This document shows, piece by piece, positions 1-9,640 of a DNA stretch of 64,000 nucleotides. Position 1 is the stretch's first letter, and each line of letters opens with the position of its first letter. The notes beneath the pieces are model-generated. The model was given only the letters and a program-made list of their open reading frames with translations, did not search any database and was not told where the DNA came from. The position numbers and the translations under genes were made by a program. The DNA comes from Yersinia massiliensis (GTDB lineage: Bacteria; Pseudomonadota; Gammaproteobacteria; Enterobacterales; Enterobacteriaceae), in NCBI RefSeq assembly GCF_003048255.1, contig NZ_CP028487.1, positions 1,488,001 through 1,552,000 of the forward strand, read 5' to 3'.

Positions 1-479
1 ACCAATTTCATCATCTCGCTACCGTCCATATGCTGAGCTGAAAACGGAATACTGAGTAATCCTAAACTGACTTGTACCACCAGCAGAACCAAGATCAAGA
101 TATCCACAGTGGTACTGGTTGCCCTGATTCGTGGGTTGGTTAGCCTCCTGTGTAGCAGCATGGCGCCACCCATTAGCATCATGACACCACAAGCACCGCC
201 AGCGATCATTGCCATTTTTTGTTTTGTTTCTATGGGTAGAAAGGATTCATACATCCAATGTGGTGTCAGCATCCCCAGTACATGACCAAAGAAGATGCCC
301 AAAATACCAATGTGGAATAAATTTGATGCCAGACGGACCCCTTTTTTATCCAACATCTGGCTGGAGCCTGCGCGCCAGCTATATTGGCCATAATCGTAGC
401 GCAACCAACTTCCTAATAAGAAAATGGTCAGTGCCAGATAAGGATAAATCTCAAAAAAGAATTTATTCAGGAAATTCAT
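1..479 (-). CDS. narI: Respiratory nitrate reductase gamma subunit NarI (3' end off window)
   Basis: This is the membrane cytochrome b subunit that takes electrons from quinol and passes them through two b haems to NarH. Only the first 159 codons are inside the window. The visible protein starts MNFLNKFFF and is mostly hydrophobic. Two histidines at residues 56 and 66 match one haem-ligand pair known in E. coli NarI; the second pair (residues 187 and 205 in E. coli) would lie beyond the left edge. The start codon overlaps the narJ stop in an ATGA arrangement, so translation is coupled. Last visible gene of the leftward nar operon. Confidence 0.95.
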   Translation of the reverse strand, partial: MNFLNKFFFEIYPYLALTIFLLGSWLRYDYGQYSWRAGSSQMLDKKGVRLASNLFHIGILGIFFGHVLGMLTPHWMYESFLPIETKQKMAMIAGGACGVMMLMGGAMLLHRRLTNPRIRATSTTVDILILVLLVVQVSLGLLSIPFSAQHMDGSEMMKL

Positions 480-1237
480 AGCCTGACTCCTTTAACGTCT
501 GCTGCTGCATTGGACTGAACCACTTTTTTAGCCTCAGATGCGGACTGAATATTGAGATATTGTGGCAGTACGGCATCGGAAACGTGCTTTTGGCGGCTCC
601 CATGTTGAGCTGAGGAGCAACCCTCGCTGCCGAGAAATTTCACTTGCTCCTCTTCCCATACGGCATCCAGCGCCTTTGGTGTGTCGTCGCGGGTTTCTCC
701 CGCCACTTTCTCGTCAAGATTTTCACTACGAATATCACTGCCTGACAGGGCTAATAGCAGATCAAACAACTGAGCATATTCACTATCACGCTGGTGAAGA
801 CGTGCACCCAAGAGCGCCAGAATTGGCGCAATATCCTGTAAACCTAATGTGGCCTCAGCCACGGACTGGCTAACCAGATACTCAAGGTAAAGTGGTAGGA
901 AATCCGGTAACTCTTTGCAGTCGAGTATCAACCCTGCGCGCTGATACTGTGCCATGAGGTCTACCATGGCTTGACCACGATCTCGTGATTCACCATGTAC
1001 ATGTTCAAACAATAAAAGTGAGGTCGCGCGGCCACGATCGAACAGGCCGCAATAGGCAGCCTGGCAATCAAGCAGTTCGCGACGACATAATGTACTGACA
1101 AATTCCGTGAGTGTTTCGCGCTGTTCAGCAGTGAGTTCATCGGCCTGGGTCAGTGCTTCAATTAGTTCATGCGAGTGTTGCCACAGATCAGCATCTGGGT
1201 ACTCCAGCAAGCGGGAAATGATCCGCAAACTCATCAT
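476..1237 (-). CDS. narJ: Nitrate reductase molybdenum-cofactor assembly chaperone NarJ
   Basis: NarJ is a cytoplasmic, system-specific chaperone of the TorD/DmsD type. It binds apo-NarG, helps insert the molybdenum cofactor and iron-sulfur centre, and delays membrane docking on NarI. It is not part of the final enzyme. The 253-residue product has the usual helical make-up ([14 protein letters not shown] start, LPLYLEYL motif near residue 110). It overlaps narH by 4 bases upstream and narI by 3-4 bases downstream. The C-terminal 80 residues are polar and less conserved, as is usual for the family. Confidence 0.93.
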   Translation of the reverse strand: MMSLRIISRLLEYPDADLWQHSHELIEALTQADELTAEQRETLTEFVSTLCRRELLDCQAAYCGLFDRGRATSLLLFEHVHGESRDRGQAMVDLMAQYQRAGLILDCKELPDFLPLYLEYLVSQSVAEATLGLQDIAPILALLGARLHQRDSEYAQLFDLLLALSGSDIRSENLDEKVAGETRDDTPKALDAVWEEEQVKFLGSEGCSSAQHGSRQKHVSDAVLPQYLNIQSASEAKKVVQSNAAADVKGVRL

Positions 1238-2775
1238 AACTGGCCCCCTTGATCTGTCTTCTTAGTCACATCAATGGCATCAATTCGGCGGCTATTAAAT
1301 AAATTGAAGCGGCTGTCACTGCCATGGCAACCATCACCAAAACTGAAACCACAACCTTTACTTTCTGGGAAGGCATCACGGGCAATTTCGCGGTGACTGG
1401 AGGGGATAACAAAGCGGTCCTCATAATTGGCAATGGCCAAATAGCGGTACATTTCCCGCGCCTGCGCCTCTGTCAGCCCAACCGCCTCTAGTGCACTAAG
1501 ATCAATCTTCCCGTCAACTGTTTCTGCTCGCTTATAGTGCCGCATGGCTAACATTCGCTTGAGCGCCATTAATACCGGCTGGGTATCACCCGCAGTCAAT
1601 AAATTGGCCAAATACTGCACTGGAATACGCAGACTTTCGACATCGGGTAGAACGCCGTTGTGAGGCATTGCACCTGAATCTGCCGCTGATTGAATCGGTG
1701 ACAATGGCGGGACATACCACACCATTGGTAGGGTCCGATATTCAGGATGCAGAGGGAGTGCCAATTTCCATTCCACGGCCATTTTGTACACGGGTGAACG
1801 CTGCGCTGCATCAATCACACTGGATGGGATACCGTCTTTTTCCGCTTGCGCAATGACCGCTGGGTCATGGGGGTCGAGGAAGATATCCAGTTGTCGTTGA
1901 TAGAGGTTTTTCTCATCTGCCGCTGATGCTGCCTGTTCAATCGCATCGGCGTCATACAGCAACACGCCCAGATAACGAATGCGTCCAACGCAGGTTTCAG
2001 AACAGACCGTGGGTTCACCGGATTCAATTCGTGGATAACAGAAAATACATTTTTCAGATTTACCGCTTTTCCAATTGAAATAGATTTTTTTATAAGGACA
2101 GCCGGTCAGACACATACGCCAACCTCGGCATTTATCCTGATCAATCAAAACAATACCATCTTCAGCCCGCTTATAAATCGCGCCACTCGGGCAGGTTGCC
2201 ACGCAGGCCGGATTGAGGCAGTGCTCGCATAGACGCGGCAAATACATCATGAACGTATGTTCAAACTGCCCGTACATTTCCTTCTGTATGTGGGCGAAAT
2301 TCTGGTCTTTGGATCGTTTTGAAAACTCACCACCGAGGATTTCTTCCCAGTTTGGGCCATTCTCTATTTTTTCCATCCGTTGGCCGGTAATGAGCGACCG
2401 CGGACGAGCAACCGGCTGATGTTTTCCGGCTGGCGCGTTATGCAAGTGTTGGTAATCAAAATCAAAAGGTTCGTAATAGTCATCCAATGCCGGTACATCT
2501 GGGTTGGCAAAGATCTTGGATAAGACGCCGATCCTGCCTCCCATGCGCGGTGACAATTTGCCATTAATCTTACGGATCCAGCCGCCTTTCCATTTGTCCT
2601 GATTCTCCCAATCATGCGGATAACCCAAACCGGGTTTACTCTCGACGTTGTTAAACCAGGCATATTCCATACCTTCACGACTGGTCCAGACATTTTTGCA
2701 GGTGACTGAGCAGGTATGGCAGCCAATGCACTTATCCAGATTCAGGACCATACCGACTTGTGAACGGATTTTCAT
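1234..2775 (-). CDS. narH: Respiratory nitrate reductase beta subunit NarH
   Basis: This is the cytoplasmic electron-transfer subunit, carrying three 4Fe-4S clusters and one 3Fe-4S cluster between NarI haems and NarG. The 513 residues match the family length. Four cysteine clusters are visible: C16/19/22/26, C183/186/191/195, C216/W219/C222/C226 and C243/246/258/262. The tryptophan at position 219 replaces a cysteine, which is the known signature of the NarH 3Fe-4S site. The gene overlaps narG upstream and narJ downstream by four bases each, so the whole block is translationally linked. Confidence 0.97.
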   Translation of the reverse strand: MKIRSQVGMVLNLDKCIGCHTCSVTCKNVWTSREGMEYAWFNNVESKPGLGYPHDWENQDKWKGGWIRKINGKLSPRMGGRIGVLSKIFANPDVPALDDYYEPFDFDYQHLHNAPAGKHQPVARPRSLITGQRMEKIENGPNWEEILGGEFSKRSKDQNFAHIQKEMYGQFEHTFMMYLPRLCEHCLNPACVATCPSGAIYKRAEDGIVLIDQDKCRGWRMCLTGCPYKKIYFNWKSGKSEKCIFCYPRIESGEPTVCSETCVGRIRYLGVLLYDADAIEQAASAADEKNLYQRQLDIFLDPHDPAVIAQAEKDGIPSSVIDAAQRSPVYKMAVEWKLALPLHPEYRTLPMVWYVPPLSPIQSAADSGAMPHNGVLPDVESLRIPVQYLANLLTAGDTQPVLMALKRMLAMRHYKRAETVDGKIDLSALEAVGLTEAQAREMYRYLAIANYEDRFVIPSSHREIARDAFPESKGCGFSFGDGCHGSDSRFNLFNSRRIDAIDVTKKTDQGGQL

Positions 2776-5700
2776 AGTTTGCCCCCAGTTTTGCTCACTT
2801 CCTGCTGCTCATCATCCAGCCAATCGACATTATTCATCTTTCGCACCACCACGAACTCGTCACGATTAGAACCTACCGTGCCGTAGTAGTTAAAGCCGTA
2901 GGCTAATTGCGCATACCCTCCAATCATATGGGTTGGTTTAGGGCTGATGCGGGTGACAGAATTATGGATACCGCCGCGCTGGCCGGTAATTTCAGAGCCT
3001 GGGATGTTAATGATGCGTTCTTGTGCGTGATACATCATGGTCATACCGGATGGAATGCGCTGGCTGACCACTGCACGAGCAGTTAATGCCCCATTGCTGT
3101 TAAAGGCCTCGATCCAGTCGTTATCTTCTATCATCAACGCTTTAGCATCATCTTCACTCAACCAGACGATGGGACCGCCCCTCGACAGGGTCAGCATCAA
3201 TAAGTTGTCACTGTAAGTAGAGTGAATTCCCCATTTCTGATGGGGCGTCAAGAAGTTAAGGGCTTTCTCAGGATTGCCGTTTGGTTTCTTATTCAGCAAA
3301 GGTTGCGCCGCACGGGTATCAATCGGTGGGCGATAACACAGTAGACTCTCGCCAAAGGCACGCATCCATTCATGATCTTGATAAAGCTGCTGACGGCCGG
3401 AAAGGGTGCGCCAAGGGATCAACTCATGAACGTTGGTGTAGCAGGCGTTATAAGAAACATGTTCATCTTCCAGGCCGGACCAAGTTGGGCTGGAGATGAT
3501 TTTGCGCGGTTGAGCTTGGATATCACGAAAACGAATTTTTTCATCTTCTTTGTTTAAGGCCAGATGTGCATGTTCACGGCCCGTCAGTTGTTCTAATGCT
3601 TGCCAGGCTTTGACTGCGACTTGCCCGTTAGTCTCTGGCGCCAGTGATAAAATCACTTCTGCGGCATCAATTGCCGTGTCTATTCTTGGTCGTCCGGCTG
3701 TAGGGCCATCAGTATGGGAATGATTCAGTTGTTTGAGGAAATCGACTTCAGTTTGAGTATTCCAACTGATTCCTTTGCCACCATTGCCCAATTTTTCCAG
3801 CAAGGGCCCCAGTGCAGTAAAACGAGCATAAGTTTCCGGATAGTGACGTTCGACGACCATAATGTGAGGTGCGGTTTTTCCTGGGATGAGCTCGCATTCC
3901 CCTTTTTTCCAGTCTTTAACGCCATAAGGTTGCGCCAGTTCAGCTGCCGAATCATGTTGAATAGGTAAGGTGACCACATCGGTTTCCTGACCTAAATGTC
4001 CGACACAAACCCGTGAGAAAGTTTCGGCAATCCCTTTGTAGATATCCCAGTCACTTTTAGATTCCCATGCGGGGTCCACGGCTGCTGATAACGGATGAAT
4101 AAACGGATGCATATCGGAGGTATTCATGTCGTCTTTTTCATACCAAGTCGCGGTAGGCAAAATGATATCTGAGTAGAGGCAAGTGCTGGACATCCGGAAA
4201 TCTAATGTCACCACCAAATCCAACTTACCTTCAGCGCCATTATCCTGCCATTCCACCTCTTCTGGTTTTACTCCCCCTTGTAAGCCAAGGTCTTTACCCT
4301 GAATACCATTCTCTGTGCCCAGTAGGTATTTGAGCATGTACTCATGCCCTTTACCGGAAGAACCCAACAGGTTTGACCGCCAGACAAAAAGATTTCTTGG
4401 GAAATTTTGTGGGTCATCAGGCTGTTCGGCGGCAAATCGCAATGAGCCGTTTTTAAGACTCTCGACGGTATATTCAACTGGCGTTTGACCCGCTTGTTGC
4501 GCGCGGGTGGCAATGGTCAGCGGGTTACAGTTCAGTTGTGGGGCTGAGGGTAGCCAACCCATCCGCTCGGCGCGAACATTGAGATCAATCAGGCTTGGGC
4601 TAAAACGAGCGCTATCTGCCAGCGGGGAGAGCAGTTGGGTGGTGCTGACGGTCTCATAACGCCACTGGCTGGAGTGATTATAGAAAAATGACGTCCCATT
4701 CATATAGCGCGGTGGGCGTTGCCAATCAAGGCCAAATGCTAAGGGTAGCCAGCCCGTCTGTGGACGCAATTTCTCCTGCCCGACATAGTGCGCCCAGCCC
4801 CCTCCGCTTTGCCCAACACAACCGCAGAATATCAGCATGTTAATCAGTGCACGGTAGGTCATATCCATGTGATACCAATGGTTGATACCGGCACCCACAA
4901 TGATCATTGAACGTCCGCGTGTCTTCTCGGCGTTATCAGCAAACTCACGGGCAATACGAATGATATCCTGACGCCCGACCCCAGTAATCTTCTCAGCCCA
5001 AGCAGGGGTATGGGCTTTGATATCGTCATAATTATCGGCGGTATTTTCATCGTGCAAACCACGATCGAGGCCATAATTAGCCATCATCAGGTCATAAACA
5101 CTAGTGACCAGAGCTTCACTACCATCGGCTAATTGCAGCCGTTTTACCGGCAGCTTATGTTGCAGTACTTCTTCCAAGGCAACACTTTGGAAGTTTTCAC
5201 TTATTTCTCCGCCAAAATAGGGGAAACCGACACTGGCGATATCATCGTGCTGCCCCAGTAAACTCAGTTGTAGTGAGACTTCCTGCTGTGTTTTACCGTC
5301 GCGCTGCTCAAGATTCCATTTGCCTTTCTCCCCCCAGCGATAACCGATAGAACCTTGCGGCGCGACCAATTGCCCGCTGTTGCCGTCGATAGCAATGGTT
5401 TTCCATTCAGGGTTATTGGCTTCGCCGAGGCTATCGACCAAATCGGCAGCACGCAGCAAACGTCCTGCGGCGTAATAACCCGCATCACGAGGTTCAAGTA
5501 GCACCAGCATTGGCATATCGGTGTATTGCCGGATGTATTCAGCAAAATAGCTGCTTTGTCGTTGTAGATGGAACTCATTGAGGATCACATGCCCCATCGC
5601 CATTGCCATGGCGCTGTCAGTGCCTTGTTTCGGATTCAGCCATTGGTCACACAGTTTTGCGACTTCGGCATAATCCGGCGTCACTGCCACCGTCTTGGTG

Positions 5701-6524
5701 CCTTTGTAACGGACTTCCGTAAAGAAGTGGGCATCAGGCGTTCGAGTCTGCGGGACGTTTGATCCCCATGCAATGATATAAGAGGAATTGTACCAATCGG
5801 CCGATTCTGGAACATCGGTTTGCTCGCCCCATGTCATGGGCGATGCTGGTGGCAAATCACAATACCAGTCGTAGAAGCTGAGACAAACGCCACCGATTAG
5901 CGAGAGATAACGTGAACCTGCTGCATAGGAAACCATTGACATCGCCGGAATGGGTGAAAAGCCGATAATCCGGTCTGGCCCATAGTGTTTGGCGGTGAAG
6001 ACGTTAGCCGCCGCAATCAATTCATTCACTTCTTGCCAACTGGAGCGGACAAAACCTCCGCGACCACGGGCTTGTTTGTAGCTCTTTGCTTGTTCGCGGT
6101 CACCGACAATCGAAGCCCATGCCTCTACTGGGTCGCTATGTAGCACTTTAGCTGCTCGCCACAGTTGCAAGAGGTTTTTACGCATCATCGGGTATTTCAA
6201 CCGATTGGCACTGTATAAATACCAAGAATAACTGGCGCCCCGAGGGCAACCTCGAGGTTCATGATTCGGCAAATCGGGGCGGGTACGAGGGTAATCGGTT
6301 TGCTGGGTCTCCCAAGTGACTAAACCATTCTTGACATAAATTTTCCAGCTACATGAGCCGGTGCAATTGACGCCATGAGTCGAACGTACGATTTTGTCAT
6401 GCTGCCAGCGGCTACGATAGCCGTCTTCCCAATCACGATTGGTGTCCAGTGTTTGGCCGTGACCCTGCGCGAACGGCTCGGCAAGTTGCTTAAAATACCG
6501 AAATCGGTCAAGAAATTTACTCAT
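2772..6524 (-). CDS. narG: Respiratory nitrate reductase alpha subunit NarG
   Basis: Catalytic subunit that reduces nitrate to nitrite at a bis-molybdopterin-guanine-dinucleotide molybdenum centre on the cytoplasmic side. It has 1250 residues, close to E. coli NarG. The FS0 cluster ligands H50, C54, C58 and C93 are present. Asp223, counting the initiator Met, sits in the YDWYCDLPP motif and corresponds to the molybdenum-ligating aspartate of E. coli NarG. An AGGAG ribosome site lies eight bases before the ATG. Only 98 bases separate it from narK, so it is probably transcribed with narK as well as, perhaps, from a promoter in that gap. Confidence 0.98.
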   Translation of the reverse strand: MSKFLDRFRYFKQLAEPFAQGHGQTLDTNRDWEDGYRSRWQHDKIVRSTHGVNCTGSCSWKIYVKNGLVTWETQQTDYPRTRPDLPNHEPRGCPRGASYSWYLYSANRLKYPMMRKNLLQLWRAAKVLHSDPVEAWASIVGDREQAKSYKQARGRGGFVRSSWQEVNELIAAANVFTAKHYGPDRIIGFSPIPAMSMVSYAAGSRYLSLIGGVCLSFYDWYCDLPPASPMTWGEQTDVPESADWYNSSYIIAWGSNVPQTRTPDAHFFTEVRYKGTKTVAVTPDYAEVAKLCDQWLNPKQGTDSAMAMAMGHVILNEFHLQRQSSYFAEYIRQYTDMPMLVLLEPRDAGYYAAGRLLRAADLVDSLGEANNPEWKTIAIDGNSGQLVAPQGSIGYRWGEKGKWNLEQRDGKTQQEVSLQLSLLGQHDDIASVGFPYFGGEISENFQSVALEEVLQHKLPVKRLQLADGSEALVTSVYDLMMANYGLDRGLHDENTADNYDDIKAHTPAWAEKITGVGRQDIIRIAREFADNAEKTRGRSMIIVGAGINHWYHMDMTYRALINMLIFCGCVGQSGGGWAHYVGQEKLRPQTGWLPLAFGLDWQRPPRYMNGTSFFYNHSSQWRYETVSTTQLLSPLADSARFSPSLIDLNVRAERMGWLPSAPQLNCNPLTIATRAQQAGQTPVEYTVESLKNGSLRFAAEQPDDPQNFPRNLFVWRSNLLGSSGKGHEYMLKYLLGTENGIQGKDLGLQGGVKPEEVEWQDNGAEGKLDLVVTLDFRMSSTCLYSDIILPTATWYEKDDMNTSDMHPFIHPLSAAVDPAWESKSDWDIYKGIAETFSRVCVGHLGQETDVVTLPIQHDSAAELAQPYGVKDWKKGECELIPGKTAPHIMVVERHYPETYARFTALGPLLEKLGNGGKGISWNTQTEVDFLKQLNHSHTDGPTAGRPRIDTAIDAAEVILSLAPETNGQVAVKAWQALEQLTGREHAHLALNKEDEKIRFRDIQAQPRKIISSPTWSGLEDEHVSYNACYTNVHELIPWRTLSGRQQLYQDHEWMRAFGESLLCYRPPIDTRAAQPLLNKKPNGNPEKALNFLTPHQKWGIHSTYSDNLLMLTLSRGGPIVWLSEDDAKALMIEDNDWIEAFNSNGALTARAVVSQRIPSGMTMMYHAQERIINIPGSEITGQRGGIHNSVTRISPKPTHMIGGYAQLAYGFNYYGTVGSNRDEFVVVRKMNNVDWLDDEQQEVSKTGGKL

Positions 6525-6622
6525 CCGGATATCTCCTGATTGAGGGACATAACGGCCCTGTTCATTTTTATAAGAGGACTAACATTGCTCAATACGGTTG
6601 CTTACTGTTGGTATTACGCTGA
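6525..6622 (-). promoter_or_regulatory. narK-narG intergenic leader
   Basis: A 98-base gap between narK and narG on the minus strand. It holds the narG ribosome site and no clear terminator or FNR box, unlike the long narG regulatory region of E. coli. I infer narK-narGHJI are mainly one transcript. Confidence 0.4.
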
Positions 6623-8071
6623 TTAACGTTGCTTTTTTGTCGCCATCCCCTTATTGAGTTTCCGTCCATAGACAAACCAGGTGATCAGCACGCAGACCAC
6701 ATAAAAAATGACGAAGAGTTTCATTGCACCGGCCGGTGAGCCTGTTAATGCCAATGAAGTACCGAATGATTTCGGAATAAAGAAACCGCCGATGGCACCA
6801 ATGGCAGAGATAAAGCCCAAAGCCGCAGCTGACTCTCGGACAGCATCGTGCTGCGCCTGCTCGTCACTGCCACCGGCCTTGATAACTCGATCGACAGTCA
6901 GTTTGCGGAAGATCACCGCTATCATTTGAAACGTCGATCCACTGCCTAACCCCGCCGTTAAGAACAGCATCATAAAGAGGCTAAAGAAGGCAAAAAACGA
7001 ACCGCGAGAGGCCGCGCTCGGTAGAGTAAGGAAGAGTAAGGATGCAAATAGGGCCATCAGAACAAAATTGACCAAAGTGACGCGAATACCGCCAAAACGA
7101 TCTGACAGGGCACCGCCTATCGGGCGAGCTAGCGCTCCCAGTAATGGGCCGAAGAAGGCGTAATGCAGAATGATGACATCAGGGAATTGTGTTTTTGCTA
7201 ACATGGCAAAACCGGCAGAGAAACCAATAAATGACCCAAATGTCGCCAGATATAACACTGCCAAAATCCATAGATGCCCACGTTTCAAAACCGGTAACTG
7301 TTGGGTAATCGAAGCTTTCGAGGCAGAGAGGTCATTCATCCCAAACCATGCCATTACGCTGAAAATCAGCAAAAATGGGATCCAGATATAGGCGGCATTT
7401 TGCAACCACAGCTGGCTACCATCGGCTTGCGGATAACCACTCCCCATAAAGGTACTGAAGACCCCAACTGAAATCGCAATAGGGGCGAGCAACTGCATGA
7501 CACTGACGCCAAGATTGCCCAATCCCCCATTGATGCCCAGCGCTCCGCCTTGTTTTACTTTCGGAAAGAAGAAACTGATATTGGCCATGCTGGAGGCAAA
7601 ATTTGCTCCAGCAAAACCGCAGAGCAATGAGATCAATATAAATGTTCCGTAAGACGTCGTGCTGTCCTGTACCGCGATACCTAACCAGAGGCAGGGAACC
7701 ACGAGGAACAGGGTGCTGAACGCGGTCCAGCGGCGACCGCCAAATACTGGGATGACAAAGGCGTAAGGAATACGTAGCAGAGCACCTGATACCGAGGGTA
7801 ACGCTGTCAGCATAAAGAGCTGGTCGGTAGAAAAGTTAAAACCGACTTTATTCAGATTCACTGCTACCGCACTGAATAGCATCCAGACACAGAAGCTGAG
7901 TAATAATGCTGGGACTGAGATCCATAAATTTCTACGAGCAACACGATGGCCGACTTGTTGCCAGAATCGTGGGTCTTCTGGATACCATTGCTGTATTGAC
8001 CGCCCTCCGGGTATTTTTTCCGGAATGTCTGAAGATGATGAATGGGCTAATGGGGTCGAAGAGTGCGACAT
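6623..8071 (-). CDS. narK: Nitrate/nitrite transporter NarK
   Basis: Major facilitator superfamily permease of the NarK/NarU group, which imports nitrate and exports nitrite for the cytoplasmic nitrate reductase. The 482 residues show about twelve hydrophobic segments after a polar N-terminus of about 45 residues. The glycine-rich nitrate signature of the family is visible twice: near residue 154 (CGFAGANFASSMANISFFFP) and near residue 405-420 (SAIGAIGGFFIPKSFG). A GAGG ribosome site lies five bases before the ATG. First gene of the leftward nar block, controlled from the narK-narL intergenic region. Confidence 0.95.
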   Translation of the reverse strand: MSHSSTPLAHSSSSDIPEKIPGGRSIQQWYPEDPRFWQQVGHRVARRNLWISVPALLLSFCVWMLFSAVAVNLNKVGFNFSTDQLFMLTALPSVSGALLRIPYAFVIPVFGGRRWTAFSTLFLVVPCLWLGIAVQDSTTSYGTFILISLLCGFAGANFASSMANISFFFPKVKQGGALGINGGLGNLGVSVMQLLAPIAISVGVFSTFMGSGYPQADGSQLWLQNAAYIWIPFLLIFSVMAWFGMNDLSASKASITQQLPVLKRGHLWILAVLYLATFGSFIGFSAGFAMLAKTQFPDVIILHYAFFGPLLGALARPIGGALSDRFGGIRVTLVNFVLMALFASLLFLTLPSAASRGSFFAFFSLFMMLFLTAGLGSGSTFQMIAVIFRKLTVDRVIKAGGSDEQAQHDAVRESAAALGFISAIGAIGGFFIPKSFGTSLALTGSPAGAMKLFVIFYVVCVLITWFVYGRKLNKGMATKKQR

Positions 8072-8113
8072 AAATACCTCGATCAGGGGGACCGCAAAAG
8101 GAAGTCATGCGTC

Positions 8114-8155
8114 ACCCTAGACACCAAAGGCCATTTCAAAGTTGATTTACATCAA
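8114..8155 (-). promoter_or_regulatory. FNR-dependent narK promoter
   Basis: TTGATTTACATCAA at 8142-8155 is a perfect match to the FNR palindrome TTGAT-N4-ATCAA. On the minus strand a TAGGGT -10 element lies at 8114-8119, which puts the predicted transcription start near 8107 with FNR centred at about -41.5, the class II position. The narK ATG is 36 bases further on. Activation under anaerobiosis is inferred. Confidence 0.85.
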
Positions 8156-8201
8156 GAGGAGGTGAGGTTAACTTTTGGTTAACAATAACCATACATCATT
8201 T

Positions 8202-8374
8202 GTGGGTAGTGCTATTTCCTGAAAAATATGCTCTGTTTTCATTTAGTTGCCAGTGCTCGCTTTTTATCTCAACGCAATATTTTACCCGCAAGCTATTAAG
8301 GGGTACTCCCTATTGGTTATGGGGTTATAGCACTGGATGATGAAGAATATCTCTCAGTCATCCCATTAAGGGTA
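8202..8374. promoter_or_regulatory. Cluster of NarL-like heptamers between narK and narL
   Basis: Several sequences resemble the NarL heptamer TACYYMT: TACCCAC (minus, 8202-8208), TACCCCT (minus, 8299-8305, perfect), TACTCCC (plus, 8304-8310) and TACCCTT (minus, 8368-8374). They lie upstream of the narK FNR box, as NarL sites do in E. coli narK. Individual heptamers are short, so only the cluster is meaningful. Confidence 0.45.
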
Positions 8375-8402
8375 TTTCCTCCTTCAGCCACAGGAGTTTT
8401 TG

Positions 8403-9053
8403 ATGAGTGAACAAGACGCCGCGACCATTCTGCTGATTGATGATCATCCGATGCTAAGAAACGGTATTAAGCAATTAATCAGCATGGCACCGGGGTTATC
8501 CGTTGTAGGTGAAGCCTGTAATGGAGCAGACGGGATTGTGCTGGCAACCAATCTTGATCCAGACCTCATTATGCTGGATTTAAATATGCCCCATATGAAT
8601 GGTCTGGAAACGTTGGATAAATTACGCCAACAGCCTCTCTCTGGCCGAATAGTGGTGTTTACTGTTTCGAATCATCAAGATGATGTCATTAGTGCGCTAA
8701 AGCATGGCGCTGATGGTTATTTATTAAAGGATATGGATCCTGAGGATTTATTAGTGGCATTGTATGACGCTGCTGCTGGGCAGATGGTTATCAGTGATGC
8801 TTTGATGTCGATACTGGCAAGCCATTTACGTGAAAATAGCACTGGTGCTGAGCGCGATATCAATACACTCACCTCGCGTGAGCACGATGTTCTCAAACTT
8901 ATCGGTAAAGGATTATCGAACAAATTGATCGCTAAGAAGTTATTGATTACAGACAGTACTGTTAAGGTTCACGTCAAACATCTGCTAAAGAAAATGAAAT
9001 TAAAGTCACGAGTTGAAGCCGCCGTTTGGGTTGTCCAAAATAAAGGGTTATAG
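8403..9053 (+). CDS. narL: Nitrate/nitrite response regulator NarL
   Basis: Two-component response regulator: receiver domain (about residues 7-125) and LuxR-type helix-turn-helix (about 150-215). The phospho-acceptor Asp59 lies in the LIMLDLNMP motif and the conserved lysine in LLKDMDP. It resembles E. coli NarL more than NarP, including the C-terminal run [11 protein letters not shown] chose the ATG at 8403 over the in-frame TTG at 8400 because CAGGAG at 8391-8396 is six bases from the ATG but only three from the TTG. The usual partner narX is not next to it: narL stands directly divergent from narK where narX sits in E. coli. Its kinase must be encoded elsewhere. Confidence 0.9.
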   Translation: MSEQDAATILLIDDHPMLRNGIKQLISMAPGLSVVGEACNGADGIVLATNLDPDLIMLDLNMPHMNGLETLDKLRQQPLSGRIVVFTVSNHQDDVISALKHGADGYLLKDMDPEDLLVALYDAAAGQMVISDALMSILASHLRENSTGAERDINTLTSREHDVLKLIGKGLSNKLIAKKLLITDSTVKVHVKHLLKKMKLKSRVEAAVWVVQNKGL

Positions 9054-9181
9054 CTCGCTATTGCATTGAGCGTATCGTGGGCTATCTATTTCTTGGTTAC
9101 CTGAACTTGTCCATTAATAGCAACTTTTGTTAATGCGATAGTTCAGTGCTTCAGATTGACAATGAATAAAATCTAGATTTA

Positions 9182-9226
9182 TTGATAAATATCAAAGTTA
9201 GGTGATTATTCTAACTTTGATATAAG
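9182..9226 (+). promoter_or_regulatory. Perfect FNR box and candidate torYZ promoter
   Basis: TTGATAAATATCAA at 9182-9195 fits TTGAT-N4-ATCAA exactly. A -10-like TATAAG lies at 9221-9226, so a start near 9230 would place FNR at about -42, the class II position. Anaerobic induction of torYZ from here is inferred; the start codon of torY is about 410 bases away. Confidence 0.7.
9189..9223. repeat. 13-bp perfect inverted repeat over the FNR box
   Basis: Arms ATATCAAAGTTAG (9189-9201) and CTAACTTTGATAT (9211-9223) are perfect reverse complements with a nine-base spacer. The left arm overlaps the right half of the FNR box and the right arm overlaps the candidate -10. No T-run follows, so it does not look like a terminator. 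Confidence 0.8.
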
Positions 9227-9640
9227 AATGAGATTGATGTGTAGAATCATAAAATAATGGAGGCATTGAATTTTTCATCAAACATTCAATCTTATAATCC
9301 CTCAGTGTATTTTCAATATTCAATTTTTTAGTGTCATTCAATAATTACTTTATTCTTTTATTTTCAATGTCTTATTGTTGATTGTTTGATGATTATTTTT
9401 ATTAAAATATTAAATTTTATTAATATTTCGTTATATAATTAAATTTATATCGATAGGTTTTTCATTTTTATTTTTTGCATTTCATTCTGATATTGAAATA
9501 TTGTATTTTTCATTTTTGTGACATTGCCGACTTATTCAAGTATTAATAATAATTAATCTATATTATCAAAAGTTATTTCTATGGTTTTTACTATTTTTGG
9601 TATTTATTTGATTTTTTTTTGATGACAGGGTTATAAAATC

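Larger units (their letters stand above)
9054..9640 (+). promoter_or_regulatory. AT-rich narL-torY intergenic region
   Basis: A 587-base stretch with no credible gene. It is very AT-rich, especially 9300-9620. Near its left end are a perfect FNR box and a 13-bp inverted repeat (listed separately). The rest would be an untranslated leader of about 400 bases if transcription starts near the FNR box. A second -10-like TATATTAT near 9559-9566 could give a shorter leader. The composition suggests possible H-NS silencing, which is inference. Confidence 0.5.

Noticed and set aside
9189..9223. narL terminator
   Set aside because: The 13-bp stem is AT-rich and is not followed by a T-run, so it does not look like an intrinsic terminator.
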